Origin: Peltaster fructicola
Lineage: Eukaryota > Ascomycota > Dothideomycetes
DNA: 64,000 bases
Assembly: GCA_001592805.2 (NCBI GenBank)
Contig: CP051141.1
Location: 930,001-994,000 of the forward strand
Direction: 5' to 3'
A program made the position numbers and the translations under genes. The notes under the pieces are model-generated. The model did no database searches. It was not told where the DNA came from and saw nothing but the letters and a program-made list of their open reading frames with translations. This document shows positions 45,285 through 55,505 of the stretch, in pieces. Position 1 is the stretch's first letter. Every line of letters begins with the position of its first letter.

Positions 45285-46794
45285 TCACGCTGGTGGTAAG
45301 AAGCTCGAAAATAGCCCTGCCTGTACGACAGCATAGACGACGAATCCCTGCACCATCATCCGCGGTAGCTTTCCTCGCAGCTGTCTAAATGGATAGTAGT
45401 GCTCTGTTCGTAGATGTCCGCATTCTAGTGTCGGCGATTGGTCATCGATTGCAATGGCCAGCACAATATACCAGATTGGATAGCCTGAACTGATGCGGTT
45501 GATGATCTGTACGTGGAAACTTGTGGTTGCCAACAAAGCAAGTACGAGCTGCGGCATTGCGAAACGCTCGAAGATGTGGATATACGCTGTTCGGTCAGCT
45601 TGATAGCTAGCTTGGCTAGTGAAAGAAGGACGTTCCTCGCCAATGACTGCGATGAGTACAGATCGACCATGGTGCATCGCTCCATAACCTGTGTTGAAGA
45701 GCAGAAACAGCACTGGCGCTGCAAGGATGAACAATGGAATATTCGAGACGGTCCAGTACTTGAGGAAGCCAACCTCCCAGTAATGCTCTTGCACGAAGCC
45801 ATAGATACTCGGAGGCAGTCTGCTGCACCACGGTCGTTGTAAGTCTGCATTGCAATACTCACGATACGCAATGTACTGCGGTATGGCGTATCCTGCTGCA
45901 ACGAGCAAGCCAGCCAGCACTGTCATGCTCAATCGTCGCAGCGTTGCCAGCGCTCTGTCTCCGAAGAGTATGCTGAAGACTGGTCCGAGTGCATCCCAAG
46001 CAAAGATGATGCCACTGAGAAGACCATTACCACGAATCGCAGTAGCCAGTCCGAAGAGTGCTCCAGCCAGGAGTGTCAGGATGGTGCTACTTCCAATGCT
46101 GTCTTTGCTTCGGACAGCATGAGCATAGCTCAGCATTCCTCCTAGATTGAGAAGTGCAAATGTTGCCTCGCTGTATGATGCGATAAGGAAGACGCCTGCG
46201 GGCGAGAGGATATGCAAGCATGCTGCAGTTAGTGCTATCTGCCTCTTTCTCGCTGATGGTCCTGGAAGACTAACAACGACCAACAGATACAGCAAGATGA
46301 CAGCACCGAAGTGTGACGCGAAGGAAAGGATGCTGCCTGTCAATGCATGCCTAGCCAATAACGGCAGAGATTGTGGCAATGGGAGAACTGATGCAACTTA
46401 GCTTTTGAATGTGGTAGATGTTGTTGTACGCACTGTTCGTCAGCAAGGAGGTCACCCTTGTGAACGTCCAGCTGAAAGCCCACTGCTGCTCGTGCACATA
46501 GCCATAGACAGAGGCCGAGGAGAAGTAGATGCCGTCCCATCTGATCAGACGAAGACTAAGGTCATACAGGACACGAGCAACACCTACGGCTGGTGCAGTG
46601 CCCTCCCGCTCAAGCAGCAGCTTTGTCGACGTATCGTATCCATGGCCGGGACTGGCAGCGATTATCGCAACCAGGAAGCTCTTCCATGCAGTGTACACCG
46701 CAAGCAAGCGGGTGATGTCTGCCAAGCGGGCATCGTGCGTAATCCTGTCCCGCCGGTGATCTTTGCTCGTGACAACGGATGGTGATGCCATCAC
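45285..46794 (-). CDS. GPI18: GPI mannosyltransferase 2 (PIG-V / Gpi18)
   Basis: ER membrane enzyme that adds the second mannose to the GPI anchor precursor, using dolichol-phosphate mannose. Exons (minus strand) 46794-46434 and 46387-45285 give 487 aa. The first luminal loop carries the family motif IRWDGIYFSSASVYGYVHEQ with the conserved Asp, followed by WAFSWTFTRV; later motifs are HILSPAGVFLIASYSEATFA and AIRGNG. About eight or more hydrophobic segments are visible. The 46-nt intron (gtgcgt..catcag) joins LLTN to ILPLPQSLPLL. Only 232 bp separate its stop from the MCU start, so the MCU promoter must be short or overlap this gene's end. The frame is intact. Confidence 0.9.
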
Positions 46795-48043
46795 GGTTAT
46801 ACGAGCGACTTTTGGCTGTCGGAAGAAGCTAAATGCGCGTCATCTGGCGTGTTGTCGAAGACGCTTTAGAGTCGTGGTGGAAAATAGCTCGTCCTGCAGA
46901 TGACGGAAGCTGGAGAAACGACTCCACTCGAGCGCCAGTGACCAGCATAGACACACGAAAGCTTCAAGCTATAGCCGTATACACCGTATACACCGTATAC
47001 AGTAGCATGCGTAGTGTGCCAAGACGACCGGAATACGCGGCGAGCAAGCCGAGCGAAGGAGTGATCTATGATGCTGGATCGTCGCTGTACACGAGAAGAT
47101 CAGCCCTGTGGTCAGCCGTCGGGCGTCGCAGTGCTGGACGAGCACAGTCTCAGCTTTCTGTAGTGCTTCTCAGGAGCGACTGTCCGTGGATAATCAGAAA
47201 CCCGCGATCGCATCAACGACCAGTGAGCAGTACGAGCAGTAAGCCACCTTCAAGGAGAACCAGCGGACGGCGAAATCCATGACGAATGGCGTGTTTCGAC
47301 ATGAATCAGACAGGGAAAGCTAAGAGGAATAGCTCGTTGCGTAGGAGGCCGATTCGTCTGTGCAGCAGAAAGGTTTCGCCCAGTGTGAGATCTGCTCGCG
47401 CATGCTCTATTGTTGATGCCTGAAGACGCGAGAGTCGGCTTGCGACACTTCACACAATGCTGGAGGCAGGAATGCTTACAGCGAACTGTTCATTGTGTCT
47501 GACCTGCTGCATATGTTGGAGTTATATATTTAAAGCTCTTCTCATGCGCCACACGACTGTTTGCAGCCAGTACCATTGAGCCTTCGCCGCAGTATTTAGG
47601 CCTTCCACTCCACCTGCTGGTTCAGCCTCGCTACGAGCAGAGGCTGACTCTCGTGGCTACCTACTGCTGACCAACACATGCAATGGTTAGCGGGCTCTCT
47701 TTCGCGTGAGAAGATCAGGAGAGCAGATCTTCGGCACCTTTATTAAAGTACAGAGGTATCTTTGTCGATCACTCACCATCGCTACGCCCCTCTCCCTGGT
47801 CCACCCGAGGGAAGTGTGCCGCCAGGATCTACGAAAGCTACAAGGGTCACTCGTTCCTGTGCAGCAAACTTGCATACTTGCGGCTGGCACAGCCATAAGG
47901 GCACGGCTACGAGCAAAAAAGTCGAACCATCTTCAGCTGGCACGCCTCGTTTCACAGCCTGATCGATCTGGATATGCTGTGACCAACATCCGCTCACTCC
48001 CCGATCTTCATCTAATGATCGTACACATCACTACGCCTTGGAC
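46795..48043. other. Divergent intergenic region with a 9-mer tandem repeat
   Basis: 1.25 kb between GPI18 and the conserved unknown gene, including both promoters. A threefold CCGTATACA repeat lies at 46975-47002. Open frames here show no recognised protein. Confidence 0.5.
46975..47002. repeat. Three tandem copies of CCGTATACA
   Basis: Three head-to-tail copies of a 9-mer, each containing the palindrome GTATAC, about 180 bp upstream of the GPI18 start. Could be a small protein-binding array or slippage product. Confidence 0.7.
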
Positions 48044-49846
48044 ATGGCAGCGACGACAGAGCGATCTGCCTCGCCGGCACCTGGCTTTGGCTTGCCTCGA
48101 CTGATTCCAAGTCTGCCAATGGGTATGCTGAACTCGATCAATCCATTCGCAGCTGCGGACACACCCAAACAAGAAACGAAAGAGACAACGGCGACGACAT
48201 CAACAGCAGCAGCAGACAACAGCTTCTTCAAACGACCAATCTTTGGCGCCATCTTGTCGAGACCAGCCGCAACGACCGCAGATGGACGACCTACACATGA
48301 ACGAAGCGAGTCGACTGTCATGTTCGCTGAGCCTCTAGTCACCGATAGCGACGATGCCTCAAGAGAAGGCAGCGTATCTAATGAAGCACGAAGACAGAAA
48401 CGTTGCCGCAACAAGCCGAAGACGTCCTTCAGCATTTGCCATCCTCCTCCAGCCTCTCTAACTCGACACAAGCTCCACCGAAGGCCTCGATCACTTCTGC
48501 AGCTCCACAAGCTCTCATCAAATGCGCGACCTGTCCCTGCGTATGAAGTCATCCCGTCCGCCAACTTCAGTGCTCGCCTGACCAAATCTATTATCAAGAC
48601 CTACAAGACAAAGCATGGCCTTTGCTACAATGATATGGTCGTGCTGAGAGCCGAGAAATACTACACAGAAGACCATGAGGAAGAGCAGGCTTCGCAAGAT
48701 ATCGTGGCGTTGATATGCCGAGGACGAAATAACGAAGCCGCCGCCTGCGGTAAGGCGAAGATTAGTATGAGCAATGGCGAGGACTGGGAGGCGTCCGCGC
48801 ACAGCAGTGGTGGGTATGAGTTCTTCACAACAGACGATCATGGACTTGGCATCACTGTGAGATGGGTGCCGAAGAAGAGCAAGGATGGCAAGAGTAAGAG
48901 GCGCTTCAACTTCTCCATAATCGCAGCAGGCACAAGAAGACATCCTGTCATCGCTACATTGTGCGAAACAGAATTGGATGTCTTCGATACCTACAAAGTG
49001 CCAGATCCAGCAGTATCTACACCTCTTTCTACTCCTGTGCAGTCGGACAACTTCCTGACTCAAGCTATGGAGGACGAGGATGCACCTGTGAACGACGAAT
49101 GTATCACAGACGAGCGACTCAGGTCCATCATTGCGGTCACCTCTATATATGTGGCCTTCAAGGAGGGATGGTCACCATATTTCAAGGACGACGAGAAAGA
49201 CGCTGCGAAGGCCGCCGCAAGTCCACAGAAGGAGCTTTTGGCCACTCCAGTCAACACACCACCTGGATCACCACTTCAAAAAGGCCTCGACAAGCGTGGA
49301 TCGATTCGCAGTGTCGGTTCGGGACTTCTTCGACGGAGTAGTTTGCTGTCGAGGACAGAGCGAAACTCCACGGTCTCAGTGGATAGCATTCCGAGCACAG
49401 ATGCGAGTGCGCCTGCTGCAAAGACTGGTCGAGCAAGGTCTGACTCAGCTTCAACAGTACTGGTGCACCGAGCTACGAGTAATCGTCGTCGCAACAATCA
49501 AGGAGCAACATGGCGACCTGATTTGCTGAACGTGCAGAACTCCGTTCCAGAGACGAGCCGAGAGGATCTCACACGGTCTTCGAGGTCTCCACGATTGTCA
49601 ACGATCGCGAGCACTCCGTCGCCAAGCAGTCCTGTTGTTGCAACCCCAAGAACATCGAGAAAGGCTTCTATCCCTAAATTCGAAGACACCGACGACGAGG
49701 GAGTTAGCCCTACGAGGCAGGACGAAGATAAACGAGAGAGCTCGGCGACCTCTGATGTCGCGAGTGAGGCACGAACATCTCGACCATCGAAGAAGCCGGC
49801 ACCTGCTCGAAAGAGTCGATGGAGGAAGCTGTTTTGCATCAGTTGA
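48044..49846 (+). CDS. Conserved ascomycete protein of unknown function
   Basis: Single-exon protein of 600 aa starting MAATTERSASPAPGFGLPRL at the first ATG (48044; the frame is open from a TTG just before it). The conserved core (about residues 110-360) begins RRQKRCRNKPKTSFSICHPP, continues RPRSLLQLHKLSSNARPVPA and YEVIPSANFSARLTKSIIKT, then GLCYNDMVVLRAEKYY and GITVRWVPKK. The rest is Ser/Thr/Pro-rich and predicted disordered, with many Arg-Ser sites, and ends in a basic segment RKSRWRKLFCIS. From memory, this core occurs across filamentous ascomycetes without a named domain. There is no signal peptide or membrane helix. The phosphosite-like, low-complexity C-terminal part suggests a regulated scaffold, but that is speculation. 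Confidence 0.75.
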   Translation: MAATTERSASPAPGFGLPRLIPSLPMGMLNSINPFAAADTPKQETKETTATTSTAAADNSFFKRPIFGAILSRPAATTADGRPTHERSESTVMFAEPLVTDSDDASREGSVSNEARRQKRCRNKPKTSFSICHPPPASLTRHKLHRRPRSLLQLHKLSSNARPVPAYEVIPSANFSARLTKSIIKTYKTKHGLCYNDMVVLRAEKYYTEDHEEEQASQDIVALICRGRNNEAAACGKAKISMSNGEDWEASAHSSGGYEFFTTDDHGLGITVRWVPKKSKDGKSKRRFNFSIIAAGTRRHPVIATLCETELDVFDTYKVPDPAVSTPLSTPVQSDNFLTQAMEDEDAPVNDECITDERLRSIIAVTSIYVAFKEGWSPYFKDDEKDAAKAAASPQKELLATPVNTPPGSPLQKGLDKRGSIRSVGSGLLRRSSLLSRTERNSTVSVDSIPSTDASAPAAKTGRARSDSASTVLVHRATSNRRRNNQGATWRPDLLNVQNSVPETSREDLTRSSRSPRLSTIASTPSPSSPVVATPRTSRKASIPKFEDTDDEGVSPTRQDEDKRESSATSDVASEARTSRPSKKPAPARKSRWRKLFCIS

Positions 49847-50129
49847 TTGCTTTCACACGCATTGGAGTATACAGGAACATCGTCACCACGTTCAAAGCAT
49901 TGCATAGTATTCGTACGCACCTATACCACCACCCTTCTTGTACCATCGCCAGTATGTAAATACTTCATCACAAGCATTCAAGCGAGGAAATGGTCTGTTC
50001 TGAAGCATCGAAATCCACATATGAAAGTAGAATTGCATGATACATAGTCTCCTGACTAGACTGCACTTCTCGTGCTATTAGACACTCCCCCTCAACACCG
50101 GGCTATGCTTGAACGAGAGATCGCTTCAC

Positions 50130-52604
50130 TTATGAAACTGAAGCAGGTCCTGCTGGGTAAGGTCGAGGTCCTCCTGCAGCGTCATCACCATCAGTACCTG
50201 GCGGAGGTAGAGGAGGCAAGCCAAATGGCCCTGCAGGGACCATGCCCTCGGGCACCTTGACTGGCGCATTGATGTCGACCTTGAGCTTGTCAACAAGCTT
50301 CTCGCCACGGACGACTTTTTCCATCTCCTCCTTGTTTAATGTTTCATACTCAACGAGTGCTGTAGCGAGACGATCGAGGCCCTCGCGATTTTGTGTAAGG
50401 AGAGCCATTGCACGATCTCGTCCTTCCTCGACAAGTCGTCGCACTTCACTTTCTATCTGCTTCTTCGTCTCGCTGGACAGTCTGGCATAGTCGCTTGCCA
50501 GATCAATATTGCCAATGAGATCTGACATACCCGCTTGTGTGACCATCTGGTACGCAACTCTTGTCGCGTTCTGGATGTCTGAGCTGGCTCCTGTGGTGAC
50601 GTTGTCTGCGCCATAGATGAGCTCTTCTGCAACCTTTCCGCCCATGCACACATCGATCTGTGCCATCATCTCCTTCTTGGTGGCACTGACCTTGTCCATC
50701 TCCGGCAACATCTGGGTTATGCCCAAAGCGTTTCCACGGGGCATAATAGTTGCTTTGTAGAGAGGAGTTGAGGCTTCAGTGAGCATGGCAACCAGTGCAT
50801 GACCGCCTTCGTGGTAAGCAGTCATCACCTTGTCCTTCTGCTGGATGACAGCACTGCGTCGCTCTGCTCCCATGAGAATCTTGTCCTTGGCCCACATCAT
50901 ATCCTCCAAGCTTACTTTGGTAGCCTTGTTCTTCGATGCGTGGATGGCTGCTTGGTTGACCACATTCTCAAGCTCGGCACCAGAGAAGCCGGGACAGCCT
51001 CGTGCAATGATCGCTGAATCGACATCTGGTGCAGTACGAATATTGCGAAGATGATGCTTGAGGATTGCGATACGGCCACGAACGTCAGGAAGTGGTACAA
51101 CGATATTCCTGTCGAATCGACCAGGGCGGGTGAGGGCCTTGTCTAGAGATTGAGGGAAGTTGGTGGCGCCAATAATGATGACCTTTGAGTTCTGGTCGAA
51201 GCCGTCGAGCTCGGTCAGCAGCTGATTGAGTGTCTGCTTTGCATATGCTGCGTCTCGTTCATGTCGCTTGCTGCCTATCGCGTCCAGCTCGTCAATGAAT
51301 ATGATGGCAGGACTTTTCTGTCGGGCTGCATTGAACAGCTCACGAACGCGCTTGGCGCCCACACCAACATAGACCTCGTCAAACTCGGATCCAGACATGT
51401 AAAAGAATGGCACACCAGCCTCTCCAGCAACTGCACGTGCCAGCAGTGTCTTTCCAGTTCCAGGTGGTCCGACCAGAAGCACACCCTTTGGCAGCTTGCC
51501 ACCAAGCGTCGTGAACTTATCAGGTGCTTTCAGGAACTCGACGAGCTCTTGTAGTTCGTCCTTGGCTTCGTCACATCCATGAACGTCTGTGAACTTTGTC
51601 TTCTGCAGCTCAGGCTTCGCTTCTGCGTTTTGCACACCACCAGGCTTCCTGCTCATGCCGACCGTATCAATGAATAGTGTGATCGCCACCAAGATGCAGT
51701 ACACAATCAGAGTAAACCAGGCAGTGAACCTGAACCACTTGAAGAGTGTGCTCCGAAGTGTCTCGTCGACGACAACATACAACGGCTCGCTTTTGGCACC
51801 TGAACCAGTCTTCGATAAGCTGACATTGCCTCCACGATTGCGTGCAGAGACTGCTTGGCCGATGGCTCGCAGCTGCTCGCTGAGCTCCCGCGTTTGTCCT
51901 TGTGCGCCAGTCATAGTGCCCATCTTTTGTGCCTCTACTGTGCCAATCTGCTCCAGTGCCTTCGTGTATGCTCCATCAACAGCAGGATTCGAGGCATACC
52001 TGCCTGTGTTGTATCGTTCCACAAGGATCTCGGGCATGTTCGACCTCAGCAATGCCTGATAGAAGGCATTCTGCGCCGTAGCACTGCTTGGATTGTTGTT
52101 CGCCGTCTGCTCAAGATGCGCCAACATGTTTCGATTGCTAGTCGAACCCCATGTGTTACCGAAGAGTGTCCTCTGCTGTGCAAAACCCGCTGCCGAAACT
52201 CTTGAAGGCGCTCGTAGCGAGAACGGTCCGAGAGTCGTGTTTGTTGAGAATGACCGTGAGATCGTCGAGAAGGCGGAGTATGACCGAGTGAGTGGCGACG
52301 CGCTTCGTAGTACTGTTGGTGAGACTGCACTGAGTACTGATCGTGCTGTCAAGCTCGACATCTTTGGTAGTGCATGCTGTGCTTGTCGAAGGCCAGATAA
52401 TGTTTCTGAAGTGACAAAATCCGGCAAACGAGCATCACGTGCCTGCTCAAGCTGTGCTGGACTAGCTGCTGGACGACTCGATCGTGCTGCTGTGTTTCGT
52501 CTGGGCTGAAGGTGAAGTCTTATTGATGTTGGCTTCGGTGCCTGAAGCAGTGTGGTCAACGAGGCGACACCGCCGACAGGGACCTGGGCAGCCATCGCCG
52601 CCAT
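50130..52604 (-). CDS. YME1: i-AAA protease Yme1, mitochondrial inner membrane
   Basis: ATP-dependent zinc metalloprotease of the FtsH family facing the intermembrane space; it degrades misfolded inner-membrane and intermembrane-space proteins. Single exon, 824 aa from the first ATG. One membrane helix ([20 protein letters not shown], about 297-316) is followed by the AAA domain with Walker A GPPGTGKT (379-386), Walker [12 protein letters not shown] (434-444), arginine fingers in RPGRFDR (493-499) and the zinc site HEGGH (598-602). An in-frame ATG at 52361 (Met82) starts [20 protein letters not shown], a textbook presequence, so the real start may be there; the 81 residues before it could be leader sequence. 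A single membrane helix and the family pattern separate it from m-AAA proteases. Divergent from RAM1. Confidence 0.93.
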   Translation of the reverse strand: MAAMAAQVPVGGVASLTTLLQAPKPTSIRLHLQPRRNTAARSSRPAASPAQLEQARDARLPDFVTSETLSGLRQAQHALPKMSSLTARSVLSAVSPTVLRSASPLTRSYSAFSTISRSFSTNTTLGPFSLRAPSRVSAAGFAQQRTLFGNTWGSTSNRNMLAHLEQTANNNPSSATAQNAFYQALLRSNMPEILVERYNTGRYASNPAVDGAYTKALEQIGTVEAQKMGTMTGAQGQTRELSEQLRAIGQAVSARNRGGNVSLSKTGSGAKSEPLYVVVDETLRSTLFKWFRFTAWFTLIVYCILVAITLFIDTVGMSRKPGGVQNAEAKPELQKTKFTDVHGCDEAKDELQELVEFLKAPDKFTTLGGKLPKGVLLVGPPGTGKTLLARAVAGEAGVPFFYMSGSEFDEVYVGVGAKRVRELFNAARQKSPAIIFIDELDAIGSKRHERDAAYAKQTLNQLLTELDGFDQNSKVIIIGATNFPQSLDKALTRPGRFDRNIVVPLPDVRGRIAILKHHLRNIRTAPDVDSAIIARGCPGFSGAELENVVNQAAIHASKNKATKVSLEDMMWAKDKILMGAERRSAVIQQKDKVMTAYHEGGHALVAMLTEASTPLYKATIMPRGNALGITQMLPEMDKVSATKKEMMAQIDVCMGGKVAEELIYGADNVTTGASSDIQNATRVAYQMVTQAGMSDLIGNIDLASDYARLSSETKKQIESEVRRLVEEGRDRAMALLTQNREGLDRLATALVEYETLNKEEMEKVVRGEKLVDKLKVDINAPVKVPEGMVPAGPFGLPPLPPPGTDGDDAAGGPRPYPAGPASVS

Positions 52605-53192
52605 GTTTCTGGGATGTTGTGACCAGCGCAAAGAGGCCTGTCCTTGATCGCCTTCAGCTTTGCATCAAACCGCAAAGAATGTGCTGGCGACGACAAGTCG
52701 TTGTTGTGAATGTTGTTGAGCTGGAAAGTAGTAGAGCGTTGTCGAAGACGGCCGCTGGGGTCTACGACATCATTCGACCCCGAAGATCTTCCCCGGCTCT
52801 TGCCGCAGGTGGTGTACAGCATTCACTGAGCAAAGTGCCTCCAGCATAGCACTCCAACACATACTGCGATCGAGCGATATTTCTCGAGCAGGTTTCTGCC
52901 CGCAAGCTATTCTATCCACCAACGTCTTGGCAAACCCGTGAATTGTCTTGTACCATCGTCAGACAGATGTCGCCCTCTCATAGCGAGTAAGAATTGTTTC
53001 TGCATTTCGTGCTTCAGAATAACATCATTCCTTTGGGTATCTCATCACTGAGCATTACGATCGTCCGGAGATATCACATTGACCAAGCTGTCCGCTAGTA
53101 CAAGTTCCAACTGCTTTGTGCTGAATTGTGGCATGCAAACAGGAGAAGAACATATCTGAGGAACAATACTAAGCTGTATCAATGCCACCTCC
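52605..53192. promoter_or_regulatory. Divergent promoter YME1 / RAM1
   Basis: 588 bp between divergent ATGs (about 830 bp if YME1 starts at Met82). No distinct motif recognised. A short out-of-frame ATG lies 11 bp before the RAM1 start. Confidence 0.5.
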
Positions 53193-54653
53193 ATGAGGAC
53201 AAGATTCCGAGTCAAGAACCCGCATCGCCGAGCCACCGTCTTTCGACATCTCCAATACAGGATGGCAGCTACTATTGATGAGAGTCGCTTCGAAGAACTA
53301 TCTGATTCCGACATCGATCTTCGCACAAATGAGCACACCCAACAGATTTATGTTGAAAGTTATGTCTGGCCTATGTGGCTCGACGCCTTGCACCTCGACA
53401 CCATAGGAGATGAACTCACAACAAATACGTCCAAGATACAACAGCAGACTCAAGCAGAGTGTATGCCCTATCTAATGCTTGACAACGTTTACGACTTCGA
53501 CGTCAATAGTCACGGACTACCTCATCTCAATCGAGCAGGACATATCAAGTTCTTACACAAATCTCTCGAGCCTTTGTCGGCAGGTGCACAAGGCATGGAT
53601 GCTGCAAGACCATGGTTCTTCTACTGGACGTTGCAAGGGATGACAGCTATGGGCGAGGACGTCTCTATGTATCGAGATCGCTTGATCACAACTCTGAGAC
53701 CACTGCAGAATGTTAGTGGTGGCTTTGCCGGAGGACACGGTCAAAACAGCCACTGTGCGCCAAGCTATAGCTGTGTGCTCGCTCTCGCTATGGTCGGAGG
53801 TCTTGACATGATCGACAGGACGTCTATGTGGCACTTTCTTGGTCAGGTCAAGCAACCCGATGGTGGATTCAAAGTCGCTGTAATGGCCGAAGAGGATATC
53901 AGAGGTGCTTACTGTGCAATGACGATCATATCTCTGCTCAACCTACCACTTGACCTTCCGCAGGACGCACCTGCCAGGCAACACGGTCTGAAGAGCTTTT
54001 CTGATGGTCTCTCAGACTGGATCGCTCGCTGTCAGACATACGAAGGCGGTATTGGAGGTGCGCCAACGAACGAGGCCCATGGTGCATATGCCTTCTGCGC
54101 ATTGGCATGTTTGAGTATCCTTGACGCGCCTGAACGCAGCATACCAGCTTGTTTGGACGTGCCAGCTCTGGAGAAATGGATAGTCGATATCCAGACGACA
54201 CCAGAGGGTGGATTCGCTGGCCGCACTAACAAGCTTGTAGATTCGTGCTATAGCCACTGGGTTGGAGGATGCTGGGCTCTGCTCAATGCTGCACGACAGC
54301 GACAAAACGATCTGTGGAATCGAGCCGGCCTTATCAGATACCTACTCACATGCTGTCAAAAGGCTGGCAAGGTAGCCGGCATGCGCGACAAACCTTCTAC
54401 CAGGCCGGATGCCTATCATACTTGCTATGCTCTGGCAGGTCTCAGCGCAGCAACGCATCACCTACAGTATCAGAGCTCAGAGGACAGTCTTGCTGCGCCG
54501 TACTGCTGGATATCTCGCGACCCGACACAGGCCGAAATGAACGAGTGGTTGATAGATCAGGACGATTTAGTTCACTCGATACATCCAGTCTTCGTCATCC
54601 CGTTCGGAGCTGTTGAGAGGACCCGATCACTTTTTCAAGGTCGCGGCCTGTGA
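53193..54653 (+). CDS. RAM1: Protein farnesyltransferase beta subunit
   Basis: Catalytic beta subunit of farnesyltransferase, which attaches farnesyl to CaaX cysteines of Ras, a-factor and lamins; works with the Ram2 alpha subunit in the cytosol. Single exon, 486 aa from the first ATG; Met24 (MAATIDESRFEELS) is an alternative. Prenyltransferase alpha-barrel repeats are clear: SGGFAGGHGQNSHCAPSY (about 175-192), PDGGFKVA (222-229), YEGGIGGAPTNEAHGAYAFC (283-302) and PEGGFAGRTNKLVDSCYSHW (337-356). The zinc ligands are D350, C352 and H409. An aromatic-rich pocket and the HGAYAF loop fit binding of the C15 isoprenoid, and the sequence resembles Ram1 more than the geranylgeranyl enzymes. The frame is complete and intact. 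Divergent from YME1. Confidence 0.92.
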   Translation: MRTRFRVKNPHRRATVFRHLQYRMAATIDESRFEELSDSDIDLRTNEHTQQIYVESYVWPMWLDALHLDTIGDELTTNTSKIQQQTQAECMPYLMLDNVYDFDVNSHGLPHLNRAGHIKFLHKSLEPLSAGAQGMDAARPWFFYWTLQGMTAMGEDVSMYRDRLITTLRPLQNVSGGFAGGHGQNSHCAPSYSCVLALAMVGGLDMIDRTSMWHFLGQVKQPDGGFKVAVMAEEDIRGAYCAMTIISLLNLPLDLPQDAPARQHGLKSFSDGLSDWIARCQTYEGGIGGAPTNEAHGAYAFCALACLSILDAPERSIPACLDVPALEKWIVDIQTTPEGGFAGRTNKLVDSCYSHWVGGCWALLNAARQRQNDLWNRAGLIRYLLTCCQKAGKVAGMRDKPSTRPDAYHTCYALAGLSAATHHLQYQSSEDSLAAPYCWISRDPTQAEMNEWLIDQDDLVHSIHPVFVIPFGAVERTRSLFQGRGL

Positions 54654-55505
54654 AGCGCGCCAGGACGAAGCACAATCTCGATAGCTTACCACGTGTTGGA
54701 CTAGGATATACCTCGTGGTACTGAATAGTGGCTGCAGATGAATCGACTTGGCAGTTGGAGACAAGCCTCGAGCACGATACGCCCAGCTGCTGGGCAACGC
54801 CTCAAATCCAATGCTGATGCACGGCAGCTGAACGACGTCACTGATATGACAAGGATGATGCTTGCTATTCTTTAGACGATGGAAGCCATTGTGCTTTAGC
54901 GAATGATCGTAGCCCTGCATCTAGAGGCCATCATCATGTACAGGTCAGGTCATGTCATTGGACAAGATCGCTTCTTCCAATACTGGCGGCATAGCAGAAG
55001 CAATGCAGACAAGAATCATGACTCTCAGCCACAATGCTTGAGTAGGACAAGATCACCATCTCGATAGCGGCCCCGGCTACAGACGAACCTTATCCATCAG
55101 AAGAAAGGACCTGTTGTTGTTTACCGTCGTGTACGTGCAGACAGCACGTGTCTGTGTGATTGATCCAGATTCGACCTTGCATGCTCTCGCTGCATGACGT
55201 AGGCTCTTCTCGCGGCTCTGCTCTCAACACCTTCATGGATCATCATTGCTCAACAGAGGAATCTACCTCAATCCAGAAGGCCGCACATCCGCGTAGGACC
55301 CTGTGCGATCACTGTCGAGCCTGTAGCGTCCAGCATGGGAGACCCAGTGATGATGCCACAGCAGCCTGCAGCTCTACAAAGAGCTGCGAGCTGCCGGACG
55401 TACCAAAAGTTTTGTCCATCCATTCGCTCGAAGGTCACAGCTACAGAGCAGCTTCTGTTGTTAGTACAAGCTGTTCTCCTTACTATCATAGTCGCGCAAG
55501 CAATC
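54654..55505. other. Intergenic region before the phosphatase gene
   Basis: 852 bp holding the RAM1 terminator and the phosphatase promoter. The phosphatase frame is open upstream of 55506 but no plausible start or extra domain is seen there. Confidence 0.5.

Noticed and set aside
46833-47282. 149-codon plus-strand frame between GPI18 and the conserved unknown gene
   Set aside because: Low-complexity, Arg/Ser-rich translation without conserved blocks; overlaps the 9-mer repeat and promoter.
55335-55505. Upstream in-frame Met for the phosphatase, adding a hydrophobic leader
   Set aside because: The ATG at 55506 gives a cleaner signal peptide with a dibasic site; the upstream residues look like translated leader.
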